64,000 bases of DNA from Betaproteobacteria bacterium (GTDB lineage Bacteria > Pseudomonadota > Gammaproteobacteria > Burkholderiales > Burkholderiaceae_E), in contig JAGWVN010000006.1 of the NCBI GenBank assembly GCA_018970865.1, forward strand, positions 1 through 64,000. Reading direction: 5' to 3'. A program made the position numbers and the translations under genes. Positions 17,245 through 30,800 of this stretch are shown one piece after another. Numbering within the stretch: position 1 is the first letter of the stretch; each line of letters starts with the position of its first letter. The notes beneath the pieces were generated by a model. That model had not been told where the DNA came from. It did no database searches and saw only the letters and a program-made list of their open reading frames with translations.

Positions 17245-17250
17245 ATTATA
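17245..17250 (-). promoter_or_regulatory. Candidate -10 box of the liv-type operon
   Basis: A perfect TATAAT on the minus strand, 75 bp before the receptor gene's ATG and just downstream of the tRNA-Leu gene. No good -35 box is seen at 16-18 bp, so it may need an activator. The T-rich stretch is striking in this GC-rich DNA. Confidence 0.4.
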
Positions 17251-17286
17251 ACGCGTGTATTGGCCGCGCCCTGCGCGCGCAGGGCC

Positions 17287-17373
17287 TGGTGCCGGAGGCG
17301 GGAATCGAACCCGCACTTCCTTTCGGAAACCGGATTTTGAGTCCGGCGCGTCTACCAGTTCCACCACTCCGGC
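17287..17373 (-). tRNA. tRNA-Leu (anticodon CAA)
   Basis: The minus strand gives a full 87-nt type II tRNA. The acceptor arms GCCGGAG and CTCCGGC pair perfectly, the D-arm contains GGTAGACGCG, the anticodon stem is CCGGA/TCCGG around loop CTCAAAA with anticodon CAA (reads UUG, Leu), the variable arm is long, and the T-arm has GGTTCGATTCC. The CCA end is encoded (ACCA at 17290-17287). It lies upstream of the liv-type operon on the same strand. Confidence 0.97.
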
Positions 17374-17462
17374 ACGGCATCGCACGCGGATTATGCGGAT
17401 TCGGATGGCCGGCACCAAACCGGCGCTGGCCCCCCCGGGGCCGCCGCGGGTAGAGTCGGCGC

Positions 17463-18230
17463 ATGAAGACACCCCATGATTTCTCGGGCCGGGTGGCGCT
17501 GGTCACCGGCGGCGCCTCGGGCATCGGCCTGGCCTGCGCCCGCACCCTGGCCAGCGGCGGCGCCCGCGTGATGCTGGCCGACCGCCATGCCGAGCCCGGC
17601 GAGGCCGCCGTCGCGCAGATCCGGCAGGCCGGTGGCGAGGCGCTGTTCGTGCCGGTGGAGGTGGCCGACCCGGCCTCGGTGCAGGCGATGGTCGACGCCA
17701 CCGTGACGGCCTTCGGGCGCCTGGACATCGCGGTCAACAACGCCGGCGTGGGTGGCGTTCGCCAGCCGGTGGCCACCCATGGCGTGGCCGACTGGCAGCG
17801 GATCATCGGCATCAACCTCACCGGGGTGTTCCTGTGCCTGCAGGCCGAGATCGGCGCCATGGTTGCCGCCGGCCACGGCGGGGCCATCGTGAACCTCGCC
17901 TCCATCCTCGGCTCGGTGGGCATGGCCGGCACGGCCGCCTACACCGCCTCGAAGCACGGCGTGGTCGGCCTCACCCGGGTGGCCGCGCTCGATCACGCCG
18001 CCGACCGCATCCGGGTCAATGCCATCGGGCCCGGTTTCATCGAGACCCCGCTCATCGCCCGCGCCCTGGCCGACCCGGCGATGACCGAGCACCTGATTGC
18101 GCAGCATCCCATCGGCCGGCTGGGTCAGCCGCAGGAGATCGCCGACCTGATCGCGTTCCTGTGCTCCGACCAGGCCTCGTTCATCACCGGCTCGTACTAC
18201 ACCATCGACGGCGGCTACACCGCGCGGTGA
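17463..18230 (+). CDS. Short-chain dehydrogenase/reductase (SDR)
   Basis: A 255-residue classical SDR oxidoreductase. The cofactor motif TGGASGIG is at residues 15-22, NNAG at 92-95, and the catalytic residues are Ser147 (NLASILGS), Tyr160 and Lys164 (YTASK). Asp40 at the end of the second strand (VMLADRHAE) favours NAD over NADP. The C-terminal [11 protein letters not shown] is the usual family end. It starts 90 bp from the tRNA-Leu gene, in the opposite direction, and ends 13 bp before the convergent thioesterase-like gene. The substrate is unknown; many relatives oxidise hydroxyacyl or sugar alcohol groups. Confidence 0.88.
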   Translation: MKTPHDFSGRVALVTGGASGIGLACARTLASGGARVMLADRHAEPGEAAVAQIRQAGGEALFVPVEVADPASVQAMVDATVTAFGRLDIAVNNAGVGGVRQPVATHGVADWQRIIGINLTGVFLCLQAEIGAMVAAGHGGAIVNLASILGSVGMAGTAAYTASKHGVVGLTRVAALDHAADRIRVNAIGPGFIETPLIARALADPAMTEHLIAQHPIGRLGQPQEIADLIAFLCSDQASFITGSYYTIDGGYTAR

Positions 18231-18243
18231 AGCCCGCGCGCGG

Positions 18244-18984
18244 CTAGCCGCGCGGCAGCATCCAGACCTGGCGCGAGCGCGCCAGCACACGGCCCGAGGC
18301 GTCAAAAAGCGCCGATCCGGCATGCAGCTTGCGGCCCTCGGCCTCGATCGGCCAGCCGATCACCCGCAAGGGCTCGCCCACCGGCACCGGGGCGTCCACC
18401 GCCACGGTCATGCGACCGGTGACCAGCGGGGGCCCATCGGCCAGCCGGTAGTTCCAGGCGATGCCCGCCGGGCAGTCGAGCGCGGCCCAGACGATGGGCT
18501 CGGGCACGCAGCCGTGGGTATCGGCCAGCGCGGCGTGCGGCGTCCAGTCGCTGGCCACCACCCCCGACTCGCCCACCGGCGAGGGCACGATGCGCAGGCC
18601 GTCATGCGGCTCGCGGCTCACGCCGCAGCCGAAGCAGGACAGGTAGCTGTTGCCGATGCGGCCGGCGGCCCGCAGGCGCCCCAGCGCCCCGGCGGCGGCC
18701 GCAGCCTGCGCGTCGGGCGGTTCGGGCATGGCGAGGGCGAGGGCAACGCCGCGGGCCTCGGCCAGCAGCCGGTTGTCATGCCACAGGCCGAGCGCTTCGG
18801 TGGCGTCGCCGCGCAGCGCCAGCGGCGTGTCGAGCGGCGGTGGGGCGCGCAGGGTGACCTCGACCGCCGGGGCAGGACCGCGCTGCGCGCGCAACGCGAT
18901 GGCCAGCAGGCCGGCGACATAGCCGCCATTGCCGGAGGCCGGCGGGCCGTTGAAACGGCGCGGGATGAGCAGGGAGTCCGACAT
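18244..18984 (-). CDS. Thioesterase-like (double hotdog) protein with CFGCG motif
   Basis: A 246-residue protein I do not recognise by name. The start [20 protein letters not shown] and the late segment [14 protein letters not shown] look like the two halves of a double-hotdog acyl-CoA thioesterase (active-site-helix-like GNGGYVAG in the first half). Between them lies [20 protein letters not shown], a Cys-rich motif in proteins usually called hypothetical. No signal peptide or membrane segment. The start ATG at 18984 lies 84 bp from the divergent queA start; frames further upstream are shadows of queA. The function as a thioesterase is an inference from the fold-like pattern only. Confidence 0.6.
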   Translation of the reverse strand: MSDSLLIPRRFNGPPASGNGGYVAGLLAIALRAQRGPAPAVEVTLRAPPPLDTPLALRGDATEALGLWHDNRLLAEARGVALALAMPEPPDAQAAAAAGALGRLRAAGRIGNSYLSCFGCGVSREPHDGLRIVPSPVGESGVVASDWTPHAALADTHGCVPEPIVWAALDCPAGIAWNYRLADGPPLVTGRMTVAVDAPVPVGEPLRVIGWPIEAEGRKLHAGSALFDASGRVLARSRQVWMLPRG

Positions 18985-19068
18985 GGGGAAAGGATGACGG
19001 CGGCCGCGGCCACCGGCGGCGCCCGCGTCGGCCCAGTGTACCCTAGCGCCCCGCCCGCCCGAGCCGTC

Positions 19069-21251
<2,183 letters not shown>

Positions 21252-21266
21252 GCCTGCGCTCACACC

Positions 21267-21289
21267 GCGCGGTTATACTGCGCGGTTAT
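21267..21289 (+). promoter_or_regulatory. Repeat-flanked -10 box upstream of yajC
   Basis: GCGCGGTTAT occurs twice, 13 bp apart (21267-21276 and 21280-21289). A good -10 hexamer, TATACT, lies at 21274-21279 between them. A start near 21287 would give a very short leader before the GGAGA site and the yajC ATG at 21306. No clear -35 box is visible inside the tgt 3' end. Confidence 0.35.
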
Positions 21290-21305
21290 CTCCCGGAGAA
21301 AAGAC

Positions 21306-21641
21306 ATGCTGATTTCAACGGCCTACGCCCAGAGCGCGGGCGGCTCCACCGAGCAGCAGCTGATGGGCTTCCTGCCGATCATCCTGATGTTCATCGTGCT
21401 GTACTTCCTGATGATCCGGCCCCAGATGAAGCGCGCCAAGGAGCACCGCGGCATGCTCGAGGCCCTCAAGAAGGGCGACGAGGTGGTCACCTCGGGCGGC
21501 GTGGTCGGCAAGATCGCCAAGGTGGGCGAGTCGTACATCACGGTCGAGGTCGCCCGCGCCGGCGACAGCCCCATCGAGCTGCATGTGCAGAAGGCGGCGG
21601 TGCAGACCCTGCTGCCCAACGGCACCATCAAGGCGATCTGA
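21306..21641 (+). CDS. yajC: Preprotein translocase subunit YajC
   Basis: A 111-residue single-span membrane protein of the Sec holotranslocon. A short N-terminal tail is followed by one membrane helix (LPIILMFIVLYFLMIRPQ, residues 23-40) and a cytoplasmic domain with MKRAKEH, the hallmark stretch after the helix, then KKGDEVVTSGGVVGKI. CCCGGAGAA gives the ribosome binding site. It precedes secD by 58 bp, as usual. Confidence 0.95.
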   Translation: MLISTAYAQSAGGSTEQQLMGFLPIILMFIVLYFLMIRPQMKRAKEHRGMLEALKKGDEVVTSGGVVGKIAKVGESYITVEVARAGDSPIELHVQKAAVQTLLPNGTIKAI

Positions 21642-21699
21642 GCCTGCGCTGTCCCATCCACCGGCCGGCCTGCTCGGCCGGCGCCGCGCGAGTCCGCCC

Positions 21700-23550
21700 A
21701 TGAACCGCTACCCGGTCTGGAAGTACATCATCATCGCCATCACCCTGGCGTTCGGTCTGGTGTACACGCTGCCCAACTTCTTCGGCGAGTCGCCCGCCGT
21801 CCAGGTCTCCAGCGCCAAGGCCACGCAGAAGGTCGACGCGGCCATGATGTCCCGGGTCGAGGCGGCGCTGGGCAAGGCGGGCGTGCCGGCCGCCGGCCTG
21901 CTCTTCGACGGCAACTCCATCAAGGCGCGCTTTCGCGACACCGACTCCCAGCTCAAGGCCAAGGACGCCCTGCAGCGCGAGTTCAATCCCGACCCGGCCG
22001 ACCCGGTGTACGTGGTGGCGCTGAACCTGCTCTCGGCCTCGCCCGACTGGCTCACCCGCCTGCACGCCCTGCCCATGTACCTGGGGCTGGACCTGCGCGG
22101 CGGCGTGCACTTCCTGCTGCAGGTCGACATGAAGCAGGCGATGAGCAAGCGCCTGGACGCCACCGCCGGCGAGCTGCGCTCGCTGATGCGCGAGAAGAAC
22201 CTGCGTCACGCCGGCATCACCCGCGCGGGCGAGACCATCGAGGTGCGTTTCCGCGACGAGGAGACCCGCACCCGGGCCCGCAACCTGATCGCCGACAACC
22301 AGCCTTCGCTGCAGTCGACCGACGCCGGCGACAGCGCCGAGCCGCGGCTGGTGGTGAGCCTGCGCCCGCCGGCCGCCAAGGAGGTGCTCGACAACGCGCT
22401 CAAGCAGAACATCACCACGCTGCACAAGCGCGTGAACGAGCTCGGCGTGGCCGAGCCGGTCATCCAGCAGCAGGGCGCCGACCGCATCGTGGTGCAGCTG
22501 CCCGGTGTGCAGGACACCGCCAAGGCCAAGGACATCCTGGGGCGCACCGCCACCCTGGAGGCCCGGCTGGTCGACGGCTCTGCCGAGGCCCAGGCCGCCC
22601 TCACCGGCGCGGGCCCGGTGCCCTTCGGCAGCGAGCTCTTCAAGGTGGGCCGCGGCGCGCCGGTGGTGCTGCGCAAGCAGGTGATCTTCTCGGGCGAACA
22701 GCTCACCGGGGCGCAGGCCACCTTCGACGAGAACCAGCGGGCCGCGGTGGGCATCCAGCTCAACGATGGCGCCGGCCGGGTGCTGCGCGAAGTCTCGCGC
22801 GAGAACATCCGCAAACCCATGGCGGTGGTGCTGTTCGAGCGCGGCAAGGGCGAGGTGCTCACCGTGGCCACCATCCAGGCCGAGCTCGGCTCACGCTTCC
22901 AGATCACCGGCATGGAAAGCCCGCAGGCCGCCAACGACCTCGCGCTGCTGCTGCGCGCCGGCGCGCTGGCCGCGCCCATGGAGATCATCGAGGAACGCAC
23001 CATCGGCCCCAGCCTGGGCGCCGACAACATCAGCAAGGGCTTCAACAGCACGCTCTACGGCTTCCTCGCCATTGCGGTGTTCATGCTGTCGTACTACCTG
23101 CTCTTCGGCCTGTTCTCCACCCTGGCGCTGGCGGTCAACCTGCTGCTGCTGGTGGCGCTGCTGTCGCTGTTGCAGGCCACCCTCACCCTGCCCGGCATCG
23201 CCGCGGTGGCGCTCACCCTGGGCATGGCCATCGACGCCAATGTGCTGATCAACGAACGCATCCGCGAGGAGCTGCGCAACGGCATGCCGCCGCAGACCGC
23301 GATCGCCACCGGCTACGAGCGCGCCTGGGCCACCATCCTCGACTCCAATGTCACCACGCTCATCGCCGGCCTGGCGCTGCTGGTGTTCGGCTCGGGCGCG
23401 GTGCGCGGCTTCGCGGTGGTGCACTGCCTGGGCATCCTCACCTCGATCTTCTCGGCGGTGTTCTTCTCGCGCGGCATCGTCAACCTCTGGTACGGCCGCC
23501 AGAAGAAGCTCGGCAAGGTCTCCATCGGCCAGGTCTGGAAACCCACCTGA
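21700..23550 (+). CDS. secD: Protein translocase subunit SecD
   Basis: A 616-residue RND-like membrane protein that uses the proton gradient to help pull proteins out of the Sec channel. It has an N-terminal helix (residues about 9-27), a large periplasmic domain with GLDLRGGVHFLLQVD around residue 128, and five helices in the C-terminal part, including GMAIDANVLINERIREEL with the conserved charged residues. The ATG at 21700 starts MNRYPVWK, typical for Burkholderiales SecD. The frame opening at 21583 overlaps yajC and is not needed. secF follows after 45 bp. Confidence 0.96.
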   Translation: MNRYPVWKYIIIAITLAFGLVYTLPNFFGESPAVQVSSAKATQKVDAAMMSRVEAALGKAGVPAAGLLFDGNSIKARFRDTDSQLKAKDALQREFNPDPADPVYVVALNLLSASPDWLTRLHALPMYLGLDLRGGVHFLLQVDMKQAMSKRLDATAGELRSLMREKNLRHAGITRAGETIEVRFRDEETRTRARNLIADNQPSLQSTDAGDSAEPRLVVSLRPPAAKEVLDNALKQNITTLHKRVNELGVAEPVIQQQGADRIVVQLPGVQDTAKAKDILGRTATLEARLVDGSAEAQAALTGAGPVPFGSELFKVGRGAPVVLRKQVIFSGEQLTGAQATFDENQRAAVGIQLNDGAGRVLREVSRENIRKPMAVVLFERGKGEVLTVATIQAELGSRFQITGMESPQAANDLALLLRAGALAAPMEIIEERTIGPSLGADNISKGFNSTLYGFLAIAVFMLSYYLLFGLFSTLALAVNLLLLVALLSLLQATLTLPGIAAVALTLGMAIDANVLINERIREELRNGMPPQTAIATGYERAWATILDSNVTTLIAGLALLVFGSGAVRGFAVVHCLGILTSIFSAVFFSRGIVNLWYGRQKKLGKVSIGQVWKPT

Positions 23551-23595
23551 CCGCGCCCGCCCCGTCGCCCCCCTGAACACCCCCGAGACCGCGCC

Positions 23596-24540
23596 ATGGA
23601 ATTCTTCCGCATCCGCCGAGACATCCCGTTCATGCGGCATGCCCTGGCGTTCAACATCGTCTCGCTGCTGACCTTCGTGGCCGCCGTCGCCTTTCTGGCC
23701 GTGCGCGGGCTGCACTTCTCCATCGAGTTCACCGGCGGCACGGTGCTCGAGGTGAGCTACCCGCAGGCCGCCGAGCTCGGCGCCATCCGCAAGACCGTCG
23801 AGAACCTCGGCTTCACCGACGCCCAGGTGCAGAACTTCGGCACCGCGCGCGATGTGATGATCCGGCTGCCGCTGCGCAAGGGCGAAACCTCGGCCCGGCA
23901 GAGCGAGCAGGTGATGCAGGCCCTCAAGGCCCAGGACGCGAAGGCCGAGCTGCGCCGGGTGGAGTTCGTGGGCCCGCAGGTGGGCGAGGAGCTGGCCACC
24001 GACGGCGCGCTGGCGCTGCTGTTCGTGGTGGTGGGCATCATGATCTACCTTGCCGTGCGCTTCGAGTGGAAGTTCGCGGTGGCCGCCATCGTGGCCAACC
24101 TGCACGATGTGGTGATCATCCTGGGCTTCTTCGCCGCCTTCCAGTGGGAGTTCTCGCTCTCGGTGCTCGCGGCGGTCCTGGCGGTGCTGGGCTACTCGGT
24201 GAACGAGTCGGTGGTGATCTTCGACCGGGTGCGCGAGAAGTTCCGCGAGCGCGCCGCCCGCAGCATGAGCGCGCCCGAGGTGCTCGACCACGCCATCACC
24301 AGCACCATCTCGCGCACCATCATCACCCACGGCTCCACGCAGCTGATGGTGCTCTCGATGCTGATCTTCGGCGGGCCCACGCTGCACTACTTCGCGCTGG
24401 CCCTGACCATCGGCATCCTGTTCGGCATCTACTCCTCGGTGTTCGTCGCCGCGGCCATCGCGATGTGGCTCGGCGTCAAGCGCGAAGATCTCATCAAGCC
24501 GGCGCGCAAGAAGGACGACGGGCAGCCCGAGCTGCCCTGA
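23596..24540 (+). CDS. secF: Protein translocase subunit SecF
   Basis: A 314-residue partner of SecD. It starts MEFFRIRRDIPFMRH with a first helix after it, then FSIEFTGGTVLEVSY in the periplasmic domain, and five C-terminal helices including VLGYSVNESVVIFDRVRE, the SecF-specific motif equivalent to the SecD proton site. Normal length. Completes the yajC-secD-secF block. Confidence 0.96.
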   Translation: MEFFRIRRDIPFMRHALAFNIVSLLTFVAAVAFLAVRGLHFSIEFTGGTVLEVSYPQAAELGAIRKTVENLGFTDAQVQNFGTARDVMIRLPLRKGETSARQSEQVMQALKAQDAKAELRRVEFVGPQVGEELATDGALALLFVVVGIMIYLAVRFEWKFAVAAIVANLHDVVIILGFFAAFQWEFSLSVLAAVLAVLGYSVNESVVIFDRVREKFRERAARSMSAPEVLDHAITSTISRTIITHGSTQLMVLSMLIFGGPTLHYFALALTIGILFGIYSSVFVAAAIAMWLGVKREDLIKPARKKDDGQPELP

Positions 24541-24584
24541 GCGCCCGTCGCGCCTCGCGGCGCCCACCCCCACCGAGCCGTCCC

Positions 24585-25253
24585 ATGACCGACACCGCCG
24601 TCCGCATCTGGGATCTGCCCACCCGCCTGTTCCACTGGCTGCTGGCGGGCTGCCTCATCGGCTCGCTGGTGTCGGTGAAGCTCGGCGGCAATGCCATCGC
24701 CTGGCACTTCCGCTTCGGCTACGCCATCCTGGCGCTGGTGCTGTTCCGGCTGGTCTGGGGCCTGATCGGTCCGCGCTATGCCCGCTTTGCCAGCTTCCCG
24801 CCCAGCCCGGGCGCGGCCCTCGCCTACCTGCGCGGCCGGCATCCGGGCAGCGCCGGCCACAATCCCCTGGGCGCATTCTCGGTCTACGCGCTGCTGCTCG
24901 CGCTGAGCGTGCAGGTGGCCACCGGCCTGTTCGCCAACGACAGCATCATGTGGGACGGACCGCTCAAGCCGCTGGTTTCCTCGGCCACCAGCGACCTGCT
25001 CACCACCGTCCATCGCGTCAACCGCGTGGTGCTGCTCGCGCTGATCGCGCTGCACCTGTTGGCCATCGGCTGGTATTCGCTCGCGCGCCGCGAGTCCTTG
25101 CTGCCGCCCATGCTGCGCGGCGACCGGCGCTATCCGGATGCGGCGCAGGCGCCGCCCGCCGCGCGCGACGATGCCGGCGTGCGCGCGCTGGCGCTGGTGG
25201 TGGCCGTGATCTGCGCCGCCGCCGTGGCGGGCCTGCTGTCGCTGGGCCGCTGA
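24585..25253 (+). CDS. Cytochrome b561-type (Ni-hydrogenase b-type) membrane cytochrome
   Basis: A 222-residue integral membrane protein with about five helices. It starts with IWDLPTRLFHWLLAG, the standard opening of b-type cytochromes of the DUF4405/Ni-hydrogenase b group, and has candidate haem ligands His17, His41, the His in TTVHRVN and the His in ALIALHLLAIGWY. Such proteins pass electrons between quinone and periplasmic c-type cytochromes. It is convergent with a cytochrome c' gene 33 bp away, a common pairing that suggests the two exchange electrons. Starts 44 bp after secF but is probably a separate function. Confidence 0.88.
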   Translation: MTDTAVRIWDLPTRLFHWLLAGCLIGSLVSVKLGGNAIAWHFRFGYAILALVLFRLVWGLIGPRYARFASFPPSPGAALAYLRGRHPGSAGHNPLGAFSVYALLLALSVQVATGLFANDSIMWDGPLKPLVSSATSDLLTTVHRVNRVVLLALIALHLLAIGWYSLARRESLLPPMLRGDRRYPDAAQAPPAARDDAGVRALALVVAVICAAAVAGLLSLGR

Positions 25254-25289
25254 CCGCCCTGCCGGGCGGCGCAGCCCGGCGCCCGGTCA
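25251..25289. terminator. Bidirectional hairpin between cytochrome b and cytochrome c' genes
   Basis: Nested inverted repeats: TGACCG (25251-25256) pairs with CGGTCA (25284-25289) and CCGGGC pairs with GCCCGG inside. The outer arms contain the stop codons of both convergent genes. A symmetrical stem with no T-run fits a two-way terminator in GC-rich DNA. Confidence 0.5.
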
Positions 25290-25742
25290 GTCCTTGCGGA
25301 ACTTGTCGTGGCAGGCCTTGCACGAGGCGCCCACCGCGCCCAGCTGGGTGCGCAGGGTGTCAAGGCTGGCCGCGGCGGTCACCAGCTTGGCGGTCTCGGC
25401 CTGCATCTTGTCGGCAGCCGCCTTGACCTCGGCGGCGTTGGCCAGACCCTCGGGCTTCAGGCGGGTGTCGCCGGCAGCCGAATTGGGCACGAAGGCCTCC
25501 CAGGGCAGGTGGCCGGCCATGTCCACGGTGCGGGCCGCCGCCTGCGCCACGGCCGCATCGAAGGGCCGGTCGCCGCGCGCCATGGCCGACAGGCGGCCCA
25601 TGTTCGCCCCCATGATGGTGAAGGCCGCCTTGCGGTACTTGATGGCGTCTTCCACCTTGGCGAACTGGGCGGCGGCAGGCACCGCGAACAGGGCGCCCGC
25701 GGCGAACGCGGCGCCGGCGAGGCTGAGGGCAAGCTTCTTCAT
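25287..25742 (-). CDS. Cytochrome c' (class II cytochrome c)
   Basis: A 151-residue periplasmic haem protein. Residues 1-26 are a signal peptide (MKKLALSLAGAAFAAG, cleavage after ...AAAQ). The mature part begins FAKVEDAIKYRKAAF and forms a four-helix bundle, with the single haem site CKACHDKFRK at the very C-terminus, the mark of class II cytochromes. The CxxCH His is the fifth iron ligand. Cytochromes c' bind NO or take electrons from b-type cytochromes, and the convergent cytochrome b561 gene fits that. AGGTCCTGCC precedes the ATG. Confidence 0.92.
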   Translation of the reverse strand: MKKLALSLAGAAFAAGALFAVPAAAQFAKVEDAIKYRKAAFTIMGANMGRLSAMARGDRPFDAAVAQAAARTVDMAGHLPWEAFVPNSAAGDTRLKPEGLANAAEVKAAADKMQAETAKLVTAAASLDTLRTQLGAVGASCKACHDKFRKD

Positions 25743-25904
25743 GGCAGGACCTTTCAGGGTGAGGAAGGACGCGGCTGGACGCCGTGCCAGGCGGAGCCGC
25801 GCAACGCGGCTTCCAGGGGAGCAAACGAGGCCGGTGACCGGATTATTCCCGATCGGGGCGCGGTCGGGTGAACCGCGGTCAGGACCGGTCGCGCCGCCCG
25901 GGCC

Positions 25905-28026
<2,122 letters not shown>

Positions 28027-28077
28027 TCACGCGGGCGCAGGCCGGGCCTGACGCGAGACCGGCCGGGCGGCGGGCTC

Positions 28078-29682
28078 TCAGGCCGCCTGAAGCTCGAAAC
28101 GATCGGGTCGGGCCGCGGCCCAGAACTGCCGGAACACCGCCTGACGCGGCTCGCCGCCGAGCAACTCGCCGGGCGCGAGGAATTCATGCAGCTCGGCCAG
28201 CGAGCGCACCTCGGTGGACGAGATCCGGCGCAGGATGTGGCGCGGCGCAATCTGCGCGGGATGATCGAGTCCGGCGGCCGCCGCCAGCTCGGCCAGCGCG
28301 CGCAGGGTGTTGCCGTGGAAGGCATGCACCCGCTGCGCCTTGTCGGGCACCACCAGGGCGCGCTGGCGAAGCGGATCCTGGGTGGTGACGCCGGTGGGAC
28401 AGGTGCCGGTGTGACAGCTCTGCGCCTGGATGCAGCCGAGCGCGAACATGAAGCCGCGGGCGCTGTTGCACCAGTCGGCGCCCAGGGCCATGGTGCGGGC
28501 GATGTCGAAGGCCGAGACGATGCGCCCGGCGGCGCCCAGGCGGATGCGATCGCGCAGGCCCGCGCCCACCAGGGTGTCGTGCACCAGCAGCAGGCCGTCG
28601 CGCATCGGCATGCCCACCCGGTCGAGGAACTCGGCCGGCGCCGCGCCCGTGCCGCCTTCCTTGCCGTCGATGACGATGAAGTCGGGGGTGATCCCGGTCT
28701 CGAGCATCGCCTTGGCGATGGCGAACCACTCCCAGGGATGACCGATGGCCAGCTTGAAGCCGGTGGGCTTGCCGCCGCTCAGGCTGCGCAGCCGGGCGAT
28801 GAATGCCAGCAGCCCGATCGGGCTGTCGAAGGCGCTGTGCGCGGCCGGCGAGATGCAGTCGGTCCAGACCGGCACGCCGCGCGCCTGCGCGATCTCGGGC
28901 GTGACCTTCGGCCCGGGCAGCACCCCGCCATGGCCGGGCTTGGCGCCCTGCGAGAGCTTGAGCTCGATCATCTTCACCTGCGGATCGCAGGCATTGCGGG
29001 CGAACGAGGCCTCGTCGAAGCGGCCCTCGGCATCGCGGCAGCCGAAGTAGCCGCTGCCGATCTCCCAGATCAGGTCGCCGCCGTGCACACGGTGATGCAC
29101 GCTGATCGAGCCTTCGCCGGTGTCGTGGGCGAAGCCGCCGAGACGCGCGCCGCGGTTCAGGGCCAGGATGGCATTGGCCGACAGCGAGCCGAAGCTCATC
29201 GCCGAGATGTTGAAGACCGAGGCCTGGTAGGGCTGCGCGCAGGCCGGCCCGCCGACGCTGGTGCGGAAGTCCTCGCCGGCCGGCCGCCCCGGCACGATGG
29301 CATGGTTGATCCATTCGAAGCCCGGCGCGTAGACATCGAGCTGCGTGCCGAAGGGCCGCTTGTCGAGCTCCTGCTTGGCCCGCTGGTACACCATCGCGCG
29401 CTGCTCGCGAGAGAACGGGATGGCCTCGGTGTCGGACTCGATGAAGTACTGCCGGATCTCGGGCCGCACCCGTTCCAGCATGAAGCGCAGATGGCCGATC
29501 ACCGGGTAGTTGCGCAGGATGGCGTGGCGGGTCTGGATCAGGTCTCGCACACCGAGCGCAACCAGCGCCAGCGCGACTGCGGCCCAGGCCCAGCCCAGCC
29601 GCGCGGTGAACCCGGCCCAGGCGAGCGCGAGTGCGCCCAGCACCACGAGGGCGAACGCGAGGTAGCGCAGATGACGGATCAT
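28078..29682 (-). CDS. FMN-binding glutamate synthase family protein (GltB2-domain, membrane-anchored)
   Basis: A 534-residue protein holding only the FMN/synthase domain of glutamate synthase. Two hydrophobic N-terminal segments (residues about 6-48) anchor it in the membrane, unlike true [53 protein letters not shown] and [16 protein letters not shown] (the three-cysteine [3Fe-4S] loop) match the domain. There is no glutaminase domain and no gltD beside it, so the nitrogen donor and electron source are unknown. Its ATG overlaps the mnmA stop (ATGA), making it the third gene of the nudJ-mnmA unit. Confidence 0.87.
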   Translation of the reverse strand: MIRHLRYLAFALVVLGALALAWAGFTARLGWAWAAVALALVALGVRDLIQTRHAILRNYPVIGHLRFMLERVRPEIRQYFIESDTEAIPFSREQRAMVYQRAKQELDKRPFGTQLDVYAPGFEWINHAIVPGRPAGEDFRTSVGGPACAQPYQASVFNISAMSFGSLSANAILALNRGARLGGFAHDTGEGSISVHHRVHGGDLIWEIGSGYFGCRDAEGRFDEASFARNACDPQVKMIELKLSQGAKPGHGGVLPGPKVTPEIAQARGVPVWTDCISPAAHSAFDSPIGLLAFIARLRSLSGGKPTGFKLAIGHPWEWFAIAKAMLETGITPDFIVIDGKEGGTGAAPAEFLDRVGMPMRDGLLLVHDTLVGAGLRDRIRLGAAGRIVSAFDIARTMALGADWCNSARGFMFALGCIQAQSCHTGTCPTGVTTQDPLRQRALVVPDKAQRVHAFHGNTLRALAELAAAAGLDHPAQIAPRHILRRISSTEVRSLAELHEFLAPGELLGGEPRQAVFRQFWAAARPDRFELQAA

Positions 29683-30800
29683 GGCTGGGAGGACGAGGCG
29701 ATCAGGCCGCCGCCCAGACACACCTCGCCCTGGTAGAGCACCGCCGACTGTCCGGGCGTGACCGCCCATTGCGGCTCGGTGAACTGCAGCGCGAAGCGCT
29801 CGGCGTCCAGCGGGGAGAACACGCACTCGGCATCGACCTGCCGGTAGCGGGTCTTGGCCCCGAGCCGCGCGCCGGCCGCGGGCGGGCGGCCGGCGATCCA
29901 GTGCGCGCTGTCGGCCTGCAGCGCGGCACTCATCAGCCAGGGATGGTCATGGCCCTGGACCACGGTGAGGGCGTTGCGGGCGAGGTCCTTGCGCGCGACG
30001 AACCAGGGCTCGCCGCTGCCGCCCCGCAGGCCGCCAATGCCGATGCCCTTGCGCTGTCCGAGGGTGAGGAAGGCAAGGCCCTGATGCTCGCCGATGCGCT
30101 CGCCGGTGTCGGTGAGCACCGGCCCCGGCCGGGTGGGCAGGTAGCGGTTGAGGAACTCGCGGAAGGGCCGCTCGCCGATGAAGCAGATGCCGGTGGAGTC
30201 CTTCTTGGCGGCGTTGGGCAGGCCGATGCGCGCGGCGATCTCGCGCACCTCGCGCTTGAGCATGCCGCCCAGCGGGAACAGGGCGCGGGAAAGCTGCGCC
30301 TGCGAGAGCCGGTGCAGGAAGTAGCTCTGGTCCTTGCCGGCATCGACGCCGCGCAGCAGTTCATGGCGCAGGCCCTGCGCCGCGGCCGGATCGGGCAGCG
30401 CGCGCACCCGGGCGTAGTGGCCGGTGGCGATGCACTCGGCGCCCATGCGCATGGCGTGGTCCAGGAACGCCCGGAACTTGATCTCGGCGTTGCACAGCAC
30501 ATCGGGGTTGGGCGTGCGCCCGGCCGCGTACTCGCGCAGGAATTCCGCGAAGACCCGGTCGCGGTACTCGGCCGAGAAGTTCACCGCCTCGATGTCCACG
30601 CCCACGACATCGGCGGCGCTGGCCGCGTCGATCCAGTCCTGGCGGGTGGAGCAGTGCTCGTCGTCATCGTCATCTTCCCAGTTCTTCATGAACAGGCCGA
30701 TGACCTCGAAGCCCTGCTCGCGCAGCAGCCATGCGGTGACCGAGGAGTCGACCCCGCCCGACATGCCCACCACCACCCGGCGACGACGCGGCTCAGTCAC
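29679..30800 (-). CDS. mnmA: tRNA 2-thiouridine(34) synthase MnmA
   Basis: A 373-residue enzyme that thiolates U34 of tRNA-Lys, -Glu and -Gln. The PP-loop is [10 protein letters not shown], the first catalytic Cys is in [12 protein letters not shown] and the second in [24 protein letters not shown] is another marker. The start is GTG at 30800, which overlaps the end of the Nudix gene by 8 bp and gives [16 protein letters not shown]; the ATG at residue 13 would start inside the PP-loop strand. Downstream it overlaps the FMN glutamate-synthase-like gene. Confidence 0.95.
   Translation of the reverse strand: MTEPRRRRVVVGMSGGVDSSVTAWLLREQGFEVIGLFMKNWEDDDDDEHCSTRQDWIDAASAADVVGVDIEAVNFSAEYRDRVFAEFLREYAAGRTPNPDVLCNAEIKFRAFLDHAMRMGAECIATGHYARVRALPDPAAAQGLRHELLRGVDAGKDQSYFLHRLSQAQLSRALFPLGGMLKREVREIAARIGLPNAAKKDSTGICFIGERPFREFLNRYLPTRPGPVLTDTGERIGEHQGLAFLTLGQRKGIGIGGLRGGSGEPWFVARKDLARNALTVVQGHDHPWLMSAALQADSAHWIAGRPPAAGARLGAKTRYRQVDAECVFSPLDAERFALQFTEPQWAVTPGQSAVLYQGEVCLGGGLIASSSQP

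Noticed and set aside
15937-17472. Longer start for the liv-type receptor
   Set aside because: The extension would run through the complete tRNA-Leu gene; the signal peptide begins at 17169.
22891-24573. Open frame of 560 codons on the minus strand
   Set aside because: Antisense to secD and secF, both intact with all motifs.
28078-29682. Truncated glutamate synthase (pseudogene)
   Set aside because: The reading frame is intact, the Fe-S and FMN motifs are kept and the domain layout matches a known stand-alone family.
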